Assembly (NCBI GenBank): GCA_903994525.1
Contig: CAJEXW010000001.1
Span: 1-64,000 of the forward strand
Length of the DNA: 64,000 nt
DNA from: an uncultured Chlorobiaceae bacterium
GTDB taxonomy: Bacteria; Bacteroidota; Chlorobiia; Chlorobiales; Chlorobiaceae
Reading direction: 5' to 3'
Shown: piece after piece, positions 7,069 through 15,938 of the stretch
Position numbering within the stretch: position 1 is the first letter of the stretch
Layout: each line of letters starts with the position of its first letter
Translations under genes and position numbers: made by a program
Notes under the pieces: model-generated
The model's database searches: none
What the model saw: the letters and a program-made list of their open reading frames with translations, nothing else
What the model was told of the DNA's origin: nothing

Positions 7069-7413
7069 ATGACAAGCAGAGCCACACCACTATACCCCGC
7101 TTCGGCAAAAGAGATGGGGGCTCTGGGGCAGTGCCTCAGGGATGCGAGGCTTCGCCGCCGTTTTTCCATGGAGACCGTCTGTGCCAGGGCAAACCTTTCT
7201 CGTCCAACGCTCTATAAAGTTGAGAATGGTTACCCGTCGGTGGCTGTGGGCTTCTACATCCAGGTGCTTCGCGTTCTCGGACTGCTCGGGGATTTGTCGT
7301 TGATCGCCAAAGAGGACGCTTTGGGCCGTCGCCTGCAGGATGAATCGCTACCCCAACGAAGAAGGGCTCCGCGCAAAAAAGCGCCAGCAGGAGGGAGTGA
7401 TGGCGAAGCGTGA
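7069..7413 (+). CDS. HipB-like XRE regulator, copy 2
   Basis: This protein is nearly the same as the one at 2602-2946, with a handful of substitutions (for example VENGYPSVAV for IENGDPSVAI) and the same basic tail RRRAPRKKAPAG. The DNA is closely similar from the -10 region to the end of the gene. It also lacks a hipA partner: only about 14 codons of a downstream gene remain. Two orphan copies about 4.5 kb apart suggest segmental duplication of the accessory region. They could bind the same operator. Confidence 0.75.
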   Translation: MTSRATPLYPASAKEMGALGQCLRDARLRRRFSMETVCARANLSRPTLYKVENGYPSVAVGFYIQVLRVLGLLGDLSLIAKEDALGRRLQDESLPQRRRAPRKKAPAGGSDGEA

Positions 7414-7444
7414 AGAGGAGCAGCTCTTTGCACATATTTTGTAA
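7400..7444 (+). pseudogene. hipA 5' stub, copy 2
   Basis: The overlapping ATG begins MAKREEEQLFAHIL and stops. Only the first three codons match stub 1, so the toxin gene was lost at a different breakpoint or by different later events. Confidence 0.4.
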
Positions 7445-7504
7445 TCCTTTGGTAAATTATGCAAGTCAGGATTATGCAGATCGGCAAAACCAATGTCAGG
7501 TTAA

Positions 7505-7912
<408 letters not shown>

Positions 7913-8009
7913 ATGCCTGGCCATTCACTGAAGCTGACAGGTGGGTAATCCGGCAGCTTGGCTCTATCGTTTTGCAGACACCAGAGTTTCCGTTTACATA
8001 AAACACAAC

Positions 8010-8072
8010 TGACGAAGTATTCAAAAAAGCGATAAGCGAGTTGTCATGAATTTCGAATTCTTGCCTCGTAAC
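8010..8072 (+). pseudogene. relB end plus relE start remnant
   Basis: The sequence encodes DEVFKKAISELS and a stop, overlapping an ATG that starts MNFEFLP, after which similarity ends. It matches about 55 bp at 25803-25857, the junction of another relBE-like pair, almost exactly. It is therefore a scar of a homologous toxin-antitoxin pair cut on both sides. From 7913 to 8009 I see no recognisable gene. Confidence 0.6.
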
Positions 8073-8082
8073 GAAAAGCCAT

Positions 8083-8267
8083 TTGGATGAGGTTAAAAAA
8101 AGGAGAGATGAAATTCGAACAGGGAAAGTCGTACCAATAAATGGTGAAAAAGGGTTAGCTCAGGTAAGGGCCATGATTGAAAAATGAACTATCATTTTCA
8201 TCCAGAAGCTCTTCATGAGCATGCTGAAGCAACTCAATATTATGCTGATAGTTCAACTATTCATTGA
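8083..8267 (+). pseudogene. Second relBE-like remnant
   Basis: A piece reading LDEVKKRRDEIRTGKVVP and ending in a stop at 8187 resembles the C-terminal part of an addiction module (RelB-like) antitoxin. An overlapping ATG at 8184 begins MNYHFHPEALHEHAEATQYY, the typical N-terminus of a RelE/ParE toxin, and terminates after 27 codons. Only the start of the toxin is left. From 8268 to 8421 nothing further is recognisable. Confidence 0.6.
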
Positions 8268-8421
8268 TCAGGTCGAAACGAAGAAGATGGTGCAAATAGT
8301 TGGCTGAAACCAACAATGTTGAATATTTTTTTGGTTAACTATCTTCTGCGTAGTATCTTTGCCAGTATAAGGAACAAGGGCTCGGCCCCGGGGTTTGCGT
8401 TAAGTAGCGAACCGACAGTAT

Positions 8422-9267
8422 TCAAAGGCTCGATTTATTCGGGCCTTTGTTTTTTTGTGACACACCTTCAAAGCAACTGTATTTGTTCGCCATATAAGGT
8501 TTATCCTCTTCCCTGATAATGCAATCAATTATTTTACAGTGCTCTACCAGCTTTTTGAATGGTCGATAGTCTGGATTGTATCCGCCAACAACTATGGGAT
8601 AGAGAATCAGGTCTGCAATTTGTACTAATGGATGCCATTTCTTTTTTCTCAAAGGATCTCCAAGGATAACGCGAGCATAGTCCTCCCAAGTATATGGGTG
8701 ATAAATATCTGAAGTTACCGGGTTAAAAGGGTTCCCGTGAGTCTTTAACTCTTTTGTGTATTTCATGATATCGTTATCCTCCTTTTTGCCTGACTCCTCA
8801 AAGAGTATCTCGATATGTCGGTTTTGTGAGTCTGCATATTTTGCCGCTCTTTCCACCAGGATACTGAATGTTGTCCGGCACATCTGCCAGATCCGATCTT
8901 CATATTGCTGCTTATACCTCTCAACGTAGCCGGGGCGATGAATAACGGAAGCGATACCTGTAATCGGAAGAGACAACATAAAATCCTCTAAAGATTCATA
9001 AAATTCATTTCCGTTTTTTCCTTTGAGCCATTCAAATTCCCTTCGTTTGCATCTGATTTTTGTAGAATGCAACGGATAGGTAATTTTCCATAATTCCTTA
9101 AAATTATGAAGGCTACAGGAAATTTTATCAACATCCTCTTCCCTGACAAGTATCCCGCCCAATGCAAACCAATCCATTCCATCATCACGAATATTATCTG
9201 CTGACAAGTGTTTGTCAGGATTTCTGTTCCCACTGTCGTCAACGCAGAGGATGTATTTGTTTGTCAT
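8422..9267 (-). CDS. DUF3800 domain protein
   Basis: The 281-residue protein has the DUF3800 (RNase H-like) layout. It opens with YILCVDDSGNRNPD, which carries the acidic D-D-S motif, then WFALGGILV, a central HRPGYVERYKQQYEDRIWQM region and a late PLVQIADLILYPIV with a conserved Asp. The family is thought to be nuclease-like and is frequent in defence and mobile regions. It is a single gene on the minus strand among plus-strand remnants. The last codons lie inside a hairpin. Confidence 0.8.
   Translation of the reverse strand: MTNKYILCVDDSGNRNPDKHLSADNIRDDGMDWFALGGILVREEDVDKISCSLHNFKELWKITYPLHSTKIRCKRREFEWLKGKNGNEFYESLEDFMLSLPITGIASVIHRPGYVERYKQQYEDRIWQMCRTTFSILVERAAKYADSQNRHIEILFEESGKKEDNDIMKYTKELKTHGNPFNPVTSDIYHPYTWEDYARVILGDPLRKKKWHPLVQIADLILYPIVVGGYNPDYRPFKKLVEHCKIIDCIIREEDKPYMANKYSCFEGVSQKNKGPNKSSL
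8423..8456 (+). terminator. Rho-independent terminator (plus strand)
   Basis: A ten-pair stem, CAAAGGCTCG with CGGGCCTTTG (one G-T pair), around a seven-base loop is followed by seven T residues at 8450-8456. It would stop transcripts coming from the left. The left arm also encodes the final residues of the DUF3800 gene on the other strand. Confidence 0.65.
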
Positions 9268-9399
9268 GTTATATATCGCGACAGAGTCTTTTTTTTATTG
9301 TGTTGACGATCTGCAAGTTGCAAAAAAAATACTGTTTTCTGCGAAAATTTGTTTTTTTATTTGTCGCTGACACAGGTACTGTATCCCGCTTGATGCCTC

Positions 9400-9660
9400 T
9401 CTTGCTTCAAAAAGAAATAGCCGGGGTGATCTTGAGTAAACTCTTGGCGTTCGCATTGGCATGAAGGATTCTTGCACTCTTTTGCTGATGAGGCGGCTGC
9501 TGTCAGTAAACAGAGCAAAAAGTTGATGCAGGTGATGGATCGCATTAATGAGCGATACGGACATGGGACGGTGCGTCTGGCCTCTGAAAACTCGGTGGGG
9601 TGGAGACCCAATCAGGAGAGCGGCTTTCGCCATGTTGCACGACGCGGTGGGGGGATATTA
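9400..9660 (+). pseudogene. umuC 3' remnant
   Basis: Pieces reading KEIAGVILSK and, after a frame change, HSFADEAAAVSKQSKKLMQV then MDRINERYGHGTVRLASE match the C-terminal region of UmuC, the catalytic subunit of DNA polymerase V (DUF4113). The polymerase domain is absent and the very end is scrambled. No umuD was seen. The surrounding 9268-9399 is A/T-rich with nothing recognisable. Confidence 0.65.
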
Positions 9661-10051
9661 TCGAGGTGAAGGGGTAGCGCGAGCTGTCGCGAAGCGGTGC
9701 TCTTGTACTCAAGGGCGCCATGTTGCGTGGTGATGATGGAACTTCAGGAGCAAAGGCGGTACTCCGCTTTTGAGGAAAAATGTCATTGATTAACGTACTT
9801 GCGGTTCAAAATTCTTTCGTATTTTATTCCTTGAATCCTCTATAAAAAAGTCAGAAAACAGCGTTATTATTATGCTGATCCGTACAAGAAACAAAATATA
9901 ACAGGATGATGATTATAACTCTATATTTTATAAGTGATTAACGGCTTTTGTGTTGTTTATATTCTGCGTGCTCATAGGGGTTGCAATTCAACAATCTGCG
10001 GTTTAGGCGGATCAATCTAATTATTGTTAGCTGTTTATATAAGAAAGGTAA
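9661..10051. other. Non-coding stretch
   Basis: About 390 bases without a supported gene. The last 90 bases contain a loose palindrome (AACAAT near 9990, ATTGTT near 10025, ending GTTAGC) vaguely like the attC-like site before hicA, but weaker. I see no other structure here. Confidence 0.4.
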
Positions 10052-10444
10052 ATGGAAGTTTACACATTACATATTTCATTTCCGCATGATGAGAATGACA
10101 TCCCCTGGTCTAAAACCATAGAGGTCAAAGAAGACTTTTCGCTGCAACAGTTGCACAAGTATATTCAAAAGATCGTAGATTTTGATGATGATCATTTATA
10201 CGAATTTTACATTGGCAAGAAGCCCAGGAATAAGGCTTATCCTGTTTCAAAGAAAACTAAACTGAATGAAATATATCCAATAACAGGATATAAGTTATAC
10301 TATCTTTTCGATTTTGGAGACAGTTGGTTATTTGAGATTAAGAAGTCACAAAAAAAAAGAGTAGAAGAAAAAAATAAAAAATATCCGATTATAGTTGAGT
10401 CAACGGGAGTTAATCCTGAGCAATATCCGGATTATGAAGAATAA
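10052..10444 (+). CDS. Plasmid pRiA4b ORF-3 family protein
   Basis: The 130-residue product matches the PRiA4_ORF3 domain (also called the IS1096 TnpR-like passenger). It has the N-terminal YTLHISF strand, DFSLQQLHKYIQKIVDFDDD, HLYEFYIG and the signature YLFDFGDSWLFEI. The family is found on plasmids and near mobile elements, and its function is unknown. A GAAAGG site precedes the ATG. The charged C-terminus ends PEQYPDYEE, as in complete members, so it looks intact. Confidence 0.8.
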   Translation: MEVYTLHISFPHDENDIPWSKTIEVKEDFSLQQLHKYIQKIVDFDDDHLYEFYIGKKPRNKAYPVSKKTKLNEIYPITGYKLYYLFDFGDSWLFEIKKSQKKRVEEKNKKYPIIVESTGVNPEQYPDYEE

Positions 10445-10540
10445 AGCAACTATCCAGGCACTAAAAATGACTCAATTCAGCGGCATCTTTTTCATACAAT
10501 CATGAATAAAACCTTTGCGGCAGCATTGTGATCGGAAAAT

Positions 10541-10816
10541 ATGGCTAATCCTTTTGAGGAAAGGAGAAATGCAATTGCTGATTGGAGAGAACATGCGATT
10601 ATAATGGTCACTGAAAATCATACCATTTTGAATAAAGCGAAGAGTCTTAGTGCAATCGGGCTACGAAACAAAGACGCGCTACATATTTCGTGCGCTATAT
10701 TTGCTGAATGCAGCTATTTCCTGACAACTGACGACAAAATTTTGAATAAAAACAATCAGATAGAGGGAATTATGATCATTGATCCAATTGCTTTTATCAA
10801 AGAGGAGTACTTATGA
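10541..10816 (+). pseudogene. N-terminally truncated PIN-domain toxin
   Basis: The 91-residue frame begins at NPFEERRNAIADW and contains the later acidic motifs, NKDALHISCAIFAECSYFLT and TTDDKIL, of a PIN RNase. The first 40-50 residues with the first catalytic Asp are missing, and an in-frame TGA lies 12 bases upstream of the ATG. It cannot be catalytically complete. It overlaps the next small gene by four bases, keeping the usual toxin-first layout. Confidence 0.65.
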
Positions 10817-11025
10817 TAACTGATACAGAAATTAAAATTACCGGATTTCAAGCGCTTACAAAGTCTTTGGGAAGCGTGGCTGCCGAGAGGTTTATCGCCC
10901 TTATTCAACGTGAACCATTTGATTATGCAAAATGGCAAAGAACCTTATGGGAAGACCAAAGTATAGAAGAGATCAGCAGAAGTGCTATGAATAGTTATAA
11001 AAATGTTGCCGATAAACCAGTTTAA
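10813..11025 (+). CDS. Small antitoxin-like partner of the PIN gene
   Basis: This 70-residue protein (MITDTEIKITGFQALTKSLG, then SVAAERFIALIQREPFDY) accompanies PIN toxins of the same type in other genomes, as far as I recall. The ATGA overlap supports co-translation. It appears intact while its toxin is truncated, so it is probably an orphan antitoxin. From 11026 to 11581 there is no supported protein gene. That stretch holds the inverted repeat and the tRNA-like element listed next. Confidence 0.6.
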   Translation: MITDTEIKITGFQALTKSLGSVAAERFIALIQREPFDYAKWQRTLWEDQSIEEISRSAMNSYKNVADKPV

Positions 11026-11166
11026 CCAGTGTGCCAGTTGAGCCTACAGGGGCAAAGGGAAGGAACTGACAAATGGGGCGAGAGCCCCATTGTTTCAATT
11101 TCTCTTGAAAATATATGTATCATTTGAAGCAATAAATAAATTGCTTTTCAAATCGATTACACCATA

Positions 11167-11209
11167 ATATCCTTGTAAATAAAAATTATAAAATGATTTA
11201 CAAGGATAT
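11167..11209. repeat. Perfect 14-bp inverted repeat
   Basis: ATATCCTTGTAAAT at 11167-11180 is the exact reverse complement of ATTTACAAGGATAT at 11196-11209, with a 15-base loop. The stem is A/T-rich and lacks a T-run, so it is a weak terminator candidate. It lies less than 50 bases from a tRNA-like sequence at the edge between two accessory zones, where an integrase arm or core site would be expected. Confidence 0.6.
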
Positions 11210-11253
11210 GCTTTCTCAACAACCGGACATCAGTGAGCAATCATATTAAAATG

Positions 11254-11359
11254 GGTGGGGAGAGGGGGACTCGAACCCCCTGCCCTCTATCCTGAATCCA
11301 GATTACTTCTTCTATTGCTCTCAATGTCTTATAGCTTGGAGTCTGGCACCGTTCTCCCC
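11254..11359 (-). tRNA. tRNA-like element, probably degenerate
   Basis: On the minus strand, a perfect acceptor stem pairs GGGGAGA (11353-11359) with TCTCCCC (11257-11263). A perfect T-arm, GGGGG TTCGAGT CCCCC, directly adjoins the 3' acceptor strand and ends ACC. The intervening 60 or more bases do not give a convincing D-arm or anticodon arm that I can fold by eye, and the element is longer than a normal tRNA. It may be a decayed Ser/Leu-type tRNA or a tRNA-like attachment remnant. A short hydrophobic reading frame overlapping it is not supported as a gene. Confidence 0.4.
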
Positions 11360-11581
11360 ACGAGGGCAACCCCAACTACTACACTTATGATTTCTTTCAT
11401 AGTCGTAAAGTTTTGAGTTGCCAGCATTGTTGCCAATGAAGAGAACGCCAAAGCACCAACTATGGACATTGTCAAGCTAATAGTCAACGTAACCTTTAAA
11501 CTCAGGCTCACGAGACTCAATAAATCATAGTATAAACAGTTGTTGTCGATTCATCTGTAAATATTTTTTTGCTACTAAAAG

Positions 11582-14500
11582 TCACCCTTCCCACTCACCG
11601 CTGAGGGTTTCGGCTTGTGCGAGTACGAGGGTTATGGCTTCTTCCTGTTTTGTTGGGGGGTATTTGTATTTGCGCAGGATGCGTTTGATCAGGAGGCGGA
11701 GGCGGGCGCGGACGCTTTCGCGTTTTGACCAGTCTACTGTGATGCTTTTGCGGAGGTTATCGGCGAGTTCCTGGGCGATTTTTTTCAGGATTTCATCGCC
11801 CATCTCACGGACTGCCTCTTCGTTATTGGCGAGGGCGTCGTAGAATGCGAGTTCGTCGTTGTTGAGGCCGAGGTTTTCTCCTCTCTGAACTGCTTCCTGG
11901 AATTTCTTTGCCATGGCAATCAGCTCTTCGATAACCTGAGCGGTTTCGATGGCGCGGTTCTGGTAGCGCTGTACGACGTTGGTGAGGAGTTCGGAGAATT
12001 TTTTCTGCTGAACAATGTTTGTGGCAAAGCGTGTTTTGACCTCTCCTTCAAGCAGGCGTTCGAGAAGTTCTACGGCGAGGTTGCGCTCCGGAAGGTTGCG
12101 GATTTCACTCAGAAATGCTTCGTCGAGAATACCGATGTTGGGTTTGTCGAGCCCGACGGCTTCAAAAATATCAACGACGTTTTCCGATACGAGAGCGGAG
12201 CCGATAATCTGGCGGATAGCCAGCTCTTTTTCACCATCGGTCCGTTTTTTTGTACTGATCTCTTTTTTTGTCAACAGCACCTTTACAGTCTGAAAGAATG
12301 CTATCTCGTCACGAACAGCCTTTGCTTCATCCAATGTACCGCAGAGAGTATAGGCTTTGGAGAGGGCCAGCGTTGTATCGCAGAACCGTTTTTTACCATC
12401 ATCCAGCCCGAGTACATGGTTGGCTGCTTTGGCCAGGAGCCGGTGTCCACCGGTGAGAAATCCGCTGTAGTCGAAGCGGTGCATCATGTCGCGAAGGATG
12501 CTGAGTTTTCCAAGAAGCACGTCGAGGGCTTCGGAGGTATCAACGGTCGGGCGACCCCGGCCTTTGCTTGCCGTGTAGTCAGCTATGGCTTTTTTCAGAT
12601 CGGTAGCGATGCCGATGTAATCGACCACAAGACCTCCCTGCTTGTCGAAGAAAACACGGTTGACGCGGGCAATGGCCTGCATGAGGTTGTGACCCTTCAT
12701 CGGCTTGTCAATGTACATGGTGTGAACGCAGGGAGCATCAAAACCGGTAAGCCACATGTCGCGCACAATGACAAGGCGCATCGGATCGTCCGGATTTTTG
12801 AACCGTTTTTCGAGGCGCTTTTTGGTTTTATGGGAGTAGAGATGGGGTCGAAGCAGTGGCTTGTCGCTGGCTGAGCCGGTGATGACCACTTTGATCACCC
12901 CTTTTTCGGGATCGTCACTGTGCCACTCAGGGCGAAGCTCAATAATGGCGTTGTAAAGATGAACGCAGATTTCGCGGCTCATGGCGACAATCATCGCTTT
13001 TCCGGTTTGCGCTTTGCTGCGCTCTTCGAAGTGAGCCACCAGATCGGCGGCGACCAGCTTGATACGGGGTTCAGCACCAACCACTTTTTCGAGGGCTGCC
13101 CATTTGCTTTTCAACCGCTTCTGCTCATCGTACTCCTCCTCTTCGGCCAGTTCATCCACCTCCTCGTCAATCTCCGGAAGCGCCTCTTTGTTCAGCCCGA
13201 GCTTTGCAAGGCGGGATTCAAAATAGATCGGCACGGTCGCCCCGTCGGTGCGCGACTGCTGCATGTCGTAAATGTGGATATAGTCGCCAAAAACGACACG
13301 GGTATCACGATCTTCGGTTGAAACCGGCGTGCCGGTGAAAGCGACAAAGGTTGCATTGGGCAGGGCGTCGCGCAGATGCTGGGCGTAGCCCACCTGATAA
13401 CCCTTCTGGTCGCCTTTGAACTTTGCCTCAAAACCATACTGGGTGCGGTGGGCCTCATCGGCAATGACGACAATATTGTGCCGGTCGGAGAGCACCGGAA
13501 AGCTGCTCTCGCTCGCGTCAGGCATGAACTTCTGGATGGTAGCAAAGACTATGCCGCCCGATGGCCGGTTGTTCAGTTTTGTTCGAAGGTCGTGGCGTGA
13601 TTCGGCCTGAATTGGCTCTTCACGCAGCAGATCCTGCGAGAGCGAAAAGACCCCGAAAAGTTGGCCGTCAAGATCGTTGCGATCGGTAATGACAACAATG
13701 GTCGGGTTCTCCATGGCAACTTCGCGCATCACCCGCGCAGCAAAGCAGACCATGGTAATGCTCTTGCCTGACCCCTGGGTATGCCAGACCACTCCCCCTT
13801 TCCGGTCACCTTGCTGCCGTGAAGCGGTAATGACCCGGTCAATGGCCGAACGCACGGCATAGTATTGATGATAGCCTGCAATTTTTTTGATCAGAGTACC
13901 GTCATGTTCAAAAAGAATGAAAAAGCGAAGAAAGTCAAGCAGGCAGGCTGGGTTCAGCACGCCCCTCACAAGGGTTTCAAGCTCATTGAAGGTGCCAAGC
14001 GGATCAAGCGAGAGACCGTCAATGGTACGCCATGCCATAAAGCGCTCGGCATTGGCGGAGAGTGAACCCATACGGGCTTCACTGCCATCGGAGATAACAA
14101 GAATTTCGTTGTACTGGAAGATGTCCGGTATCTGCTCTTTGTAGGTGTCGATCTGGTCGTAAGCCTTCCAGAGATCGGCATTCTTGTCGGCAGGATTCTT
14201 CAGCTCCACCACGACCAGCGGCAGGCCATTCAGGAAGAGCACAATATCCGGTCGGCGCGTGAACTTTGGCCCTTTTACGGAGAACTGATTGACCACCAGC
14301 CAATCGTTTCGCTCCACCTCTTCAAAGTCGATCAACCGGACAAAGTCGCCACGAGTCTCACCACCCTGCTGGTACTCCACCGGCACCCCGTTAATCAGCA
14401 GATGATGAAATGCACGATTGGCCGCAAGCAGAACCGGAGTATCAAGATTGAGTACCTGCTGCAGGGCATCTTCACGAGCCGCCAGAGGCACCAACGGGTT

Positions 14501-14665
14501 CAGGCGGGTGATGGCTTCACGCAATCTCCCGGCAAGCAGAACCTGCGTATAATTGCTCCGCTCCGGTGCCGCGCCGTCCGGTGCAATGTCGGGGCCGAAA
14601 CGGTGAGCATAGCCAACCTCCTGCAGCCAGCCAAGGGCCTCACGCTCAAGTTGATCTTCGGTCAT
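11582..14665 (-). CDS. hsdR: Type I restriction endonuclease subunit R
   Basis: HsdR is the ATP-dependent translocase and nuclease of Type I systems. The 1027-residue protein has an N-terminal PD-(D/E)XK nuclease (RRPDIVLFLNGLPLVVVELK near 138-157), Walker A HTQGSGKSITM near 300, ADEAH near 400, motif III AFTGTP and motif VI QAIARVNRV in the second RecA lobe, then a helical C-terminus. All key residues are present. Its start overlaps the DUF1016 gene stop by four bases, and it is the last gene of the minus-strand operon. It looks functional. Confidence 0.95.
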   Translation of the reverse strand: MTEDQLEREALGWLQEVGYAHRFGPDIAPDGAAPERSNYTQVLLAGRLREAITRLNPLVPLAAREDALQQVLNLDTPVLLAANRAFHHLLINGVPVEYQQGGETRGDFVRLIDFEEVERNDWLVVNQFSVKGPKFTRRPDIVLFLNGLPLVVVELKNPADKNADLWKAYDQIDTYKEQIPDIFQYNEILVISDGSEARMGSLSANAERFMAWRTIDGLSLDPLGTFNELETLVRGVLNPACLLDFLRFFILFEHDGTLIKKIAGYHQYYAVRSAIDRVITASRQQGDRKGGVVWHTQGSGKSITMVCFAARVMREVAMENPTIVVITDRNDLDGQLFGVFSLSQDLLREEPIQAESRHDLRTKLNNRPSGGIVFATIQKFMPDASESSFPVLSDRHNIVVIADEAHRTQYGFEAKFKGDQKGYQVGYAQHLRDALPNATFVAFTGTPVSTEDRDTRVVFGDYIHIYDMQQSRTDGATVPIYFESRLAKLGLNKEALPEIDEEVDELAEEEEYDEQKRLKSKWAALEKVVGAEPRIKLVAADLVAHFEERSKAQTGKAMIVAMSREICVHLYNAIIELRPEWHSDDPEKGVIKVVITGSASDKPLLRPHLYSHKTKKRLEKRFKNPDDPMRLVIVRDMWLTGFDAPCVHTMYIDKPMKGHNLMQAIARVNRVFFDKQGGLVVDYIGIATDLKKAIADYTASKGRGRPTVDTSEALDVLLGKLSILRDMMHRFDYSGFLTGGHRLLAKAANHVLGLDDGKKRFCDTTLALSKAYTLCGTLDEAKAVRDEIAFFQTVKVLLTKKEISTKKRTDGEKELAIRQIIGSALVSENVVDIFEAVGLDKPNIGILDEAFLSEIRNLPERNLAVELLERLLEGEVKTRFATNIVQQKKFSELLTNVVQRYQNRAIETAQVIEELIAMAKKFQEAVQRGENLGLNNDELAFYDALANNEEAVREMGDEILKKIAQELADNLRKSITVDWSKRESVRARLRLLIKRILRKYKYPPTKQEEAITLVLAQAETLSGEWEG

Positions 14666-15702
14666 GGTATTTTATTCTGTATGGTTAAGCTCCCTGCCAA
14701 TTCCGCTTCAATTTCTTCGATACTTGGTAGCTTGTGTTCAAGTGATTCCGGCAAATTACGCAGGAGTTGATACTCAGCAATACCAATTGGCTTATCTATT
14801 CCTGATAGAGCATACTCTGCAACAAGCCGATTTTTTTGTTTGCACAGCAAAAGACCGATGGTCGGTTTATCATCCTCGGCTTTGATTTTGGCATCGACAG
14901 CAGCAAGGTAAAAGTTCAGTTGGCCCGCATGATCCGGTTTGAACGCAGTGGCTTTCAACTCTACTACGATATAGCGCTTAAGGCGTGTATGATAAAAAAG
15001 AAGGTCAATAAAAAACTCATCGCCATCAACCTCAAGCCGAAACTGTCGCCCAACAAAAGCAAATCCAGCTCCCAATTCCAAAAGAAAATGGGTAATATGA
15101 CGCATCAGGCCATCCTCTATATCCCGTTCATGAGCATCATTGCCCAGACCAAGGAAATCGAACATATAGGGGTCTTTCAGTGTTTCGCGAGCCAGCGCTG
15201 AATCTGGTGAGGGTAGACGCTTTTCAAAATTGGTTATGGCACTACCTTGACGCAGATGCAATCGGCTCTTGATATTCAACGTCAGCGTTGTACGCGACCA
15301 TCCATGAAGGGCAGTTTGCAATGCATACCATTCACGCTCTTCATCACTATTCAGTTTGGTTAGCAGGGTCACGCAATGGAACCAGGGTAATTGGTCAGCA
15401 GGCTGCTGACCAAATTGCCCGCTGGGGCAATGCTGAGCAAAAAAACGCATGTACTTGAGGTTGCTGGATGACCATCCTCGCATGTGAGGAAATTCCTCTT
15501 TAAGGTCACGAGCCAGACGATCTATTACTTTCGAACCCCAACCCAGCAAATCTTGTCGTTGCAAAATGTCGCGTCCAATACGACCATAGAGTTGGAGCAG
15601 TTCGGAATTAACCAACAACCCCGCACGTTGCTGGGCTTGAGCAATATCGTTTTTAAGGCTCTTCAGCCAGTCGGCGTATCCATCAGGCAATATTGGTATC
15701 AT
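14662..15702 (-). CDS. DUF1016 (YhcG/RpnC-like) PD-(D/E)XK nuclease
   Basis: The 346-residue protein has the YhcG architecture. An N-terminal DUF1016_N helical domain (LLQLYGRIGRDILQRQ, then RGWSSSNLKYMRFFAQ) precedes a C-terminal PD-(D/E)XK fold with FFIDLLFYHTRLKRYIVVEL and the catalytic Asp and Glu-Leu-Lys. Such proteins commonly sit inside Type I restriction loci and are presumed nucleases. It overlaps hsdR downstream and the HsdR N-terminal fragment upstream by four bases each, so it is co-translated with both. Confidence 0.85.
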   Translation of the reverse strand: MIPILPDGYADWLKSLKNDIAQAQQRAGLLVNSELLQLYGRIGRDILQRQDLLGWGSKVIDRLARDLKEEFPHMRGWSSSNLKYMRFFAQHCPSGQFGQQPADQLPWFHCVTLLTKLNSDEEREWYALQTALHGWSRTTLTLNIKSRLHLRQGSAITNFEKRLPSPDSALARETLKDPYMFDFLGLGNDAHERDIEDGLMRHITHFLLELGAGFAFVGRQFRLEVDGDEFFIDLLFYHTRLKRYIVVELKATAFKPDHAGQLNFYLAAVDAKIKAEDDKPTIGLLLCKQKNRLVAEYALSGIDKPIGIAEYQLLRNLPESLEHKLPSIEEIEAELAGSLTIQNKIP

Positions 15703-15938
15703 GCCGTAAGCTCCAAGGTAATCGCTTCTACTACTTGCTGAAAAGCGTTTTCCCGGATGAGCTGAGGGTTTAGCTGATAAATAGCGTCGCGTAGTCGGGA
15801 AACAAGCCCCACCTCACAACAAATGCTAAGTTCAGGTTCAGCAGTGTACAGCGAAATGCCAAGCCCTTTGAGATGATGGTAACCCACGTCACTTAGACAA
15901 TTAAAGGCTTCCTGTTCGAGTTGAACGACTGTCATCAT
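15699..15938 (-). pseudogene. HsdR N-terminal fragment, 79 aa
   Basis: The product aligns with the first 75 or so residues of the downstream HsdR: VQLEQEAFNCLSDVGYHHLK here corresponds to DQLEREALGWLQEVGYAHRF there, and SRLRDAIYQLNPQLI to GRLREAITRLNPLVP. It stops just before the nuclease core. It is cleanly framed, with ATGA overlaps on both sides. It is therefore either a decayed hsdR start left when the DUF1016 gene was inserted, or a kept small protein that mimics the HsdR N-terminus. Confidence 0.65.

Noticed and set aside
9472..9669. Stand-alone 65-residue gene
   Set aside because: The sequence is the UmuC C-terminal domain without the polymerase, so it is a remnant.
11254..11359. Complete tmRNA (ssrA)
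   Set aside because: The element is only about 106 bases, lacks a tag reading frame and the pseudoknots, and the 5' half does not match known tmRNA starts.
11329..11520. Small hydrophobic protein on the minus strand
   Set aside because: It overlaps the tRNA-like element, lacks a ribosome binding site and has no partner gene. Hydrophobicity alone is weak support.
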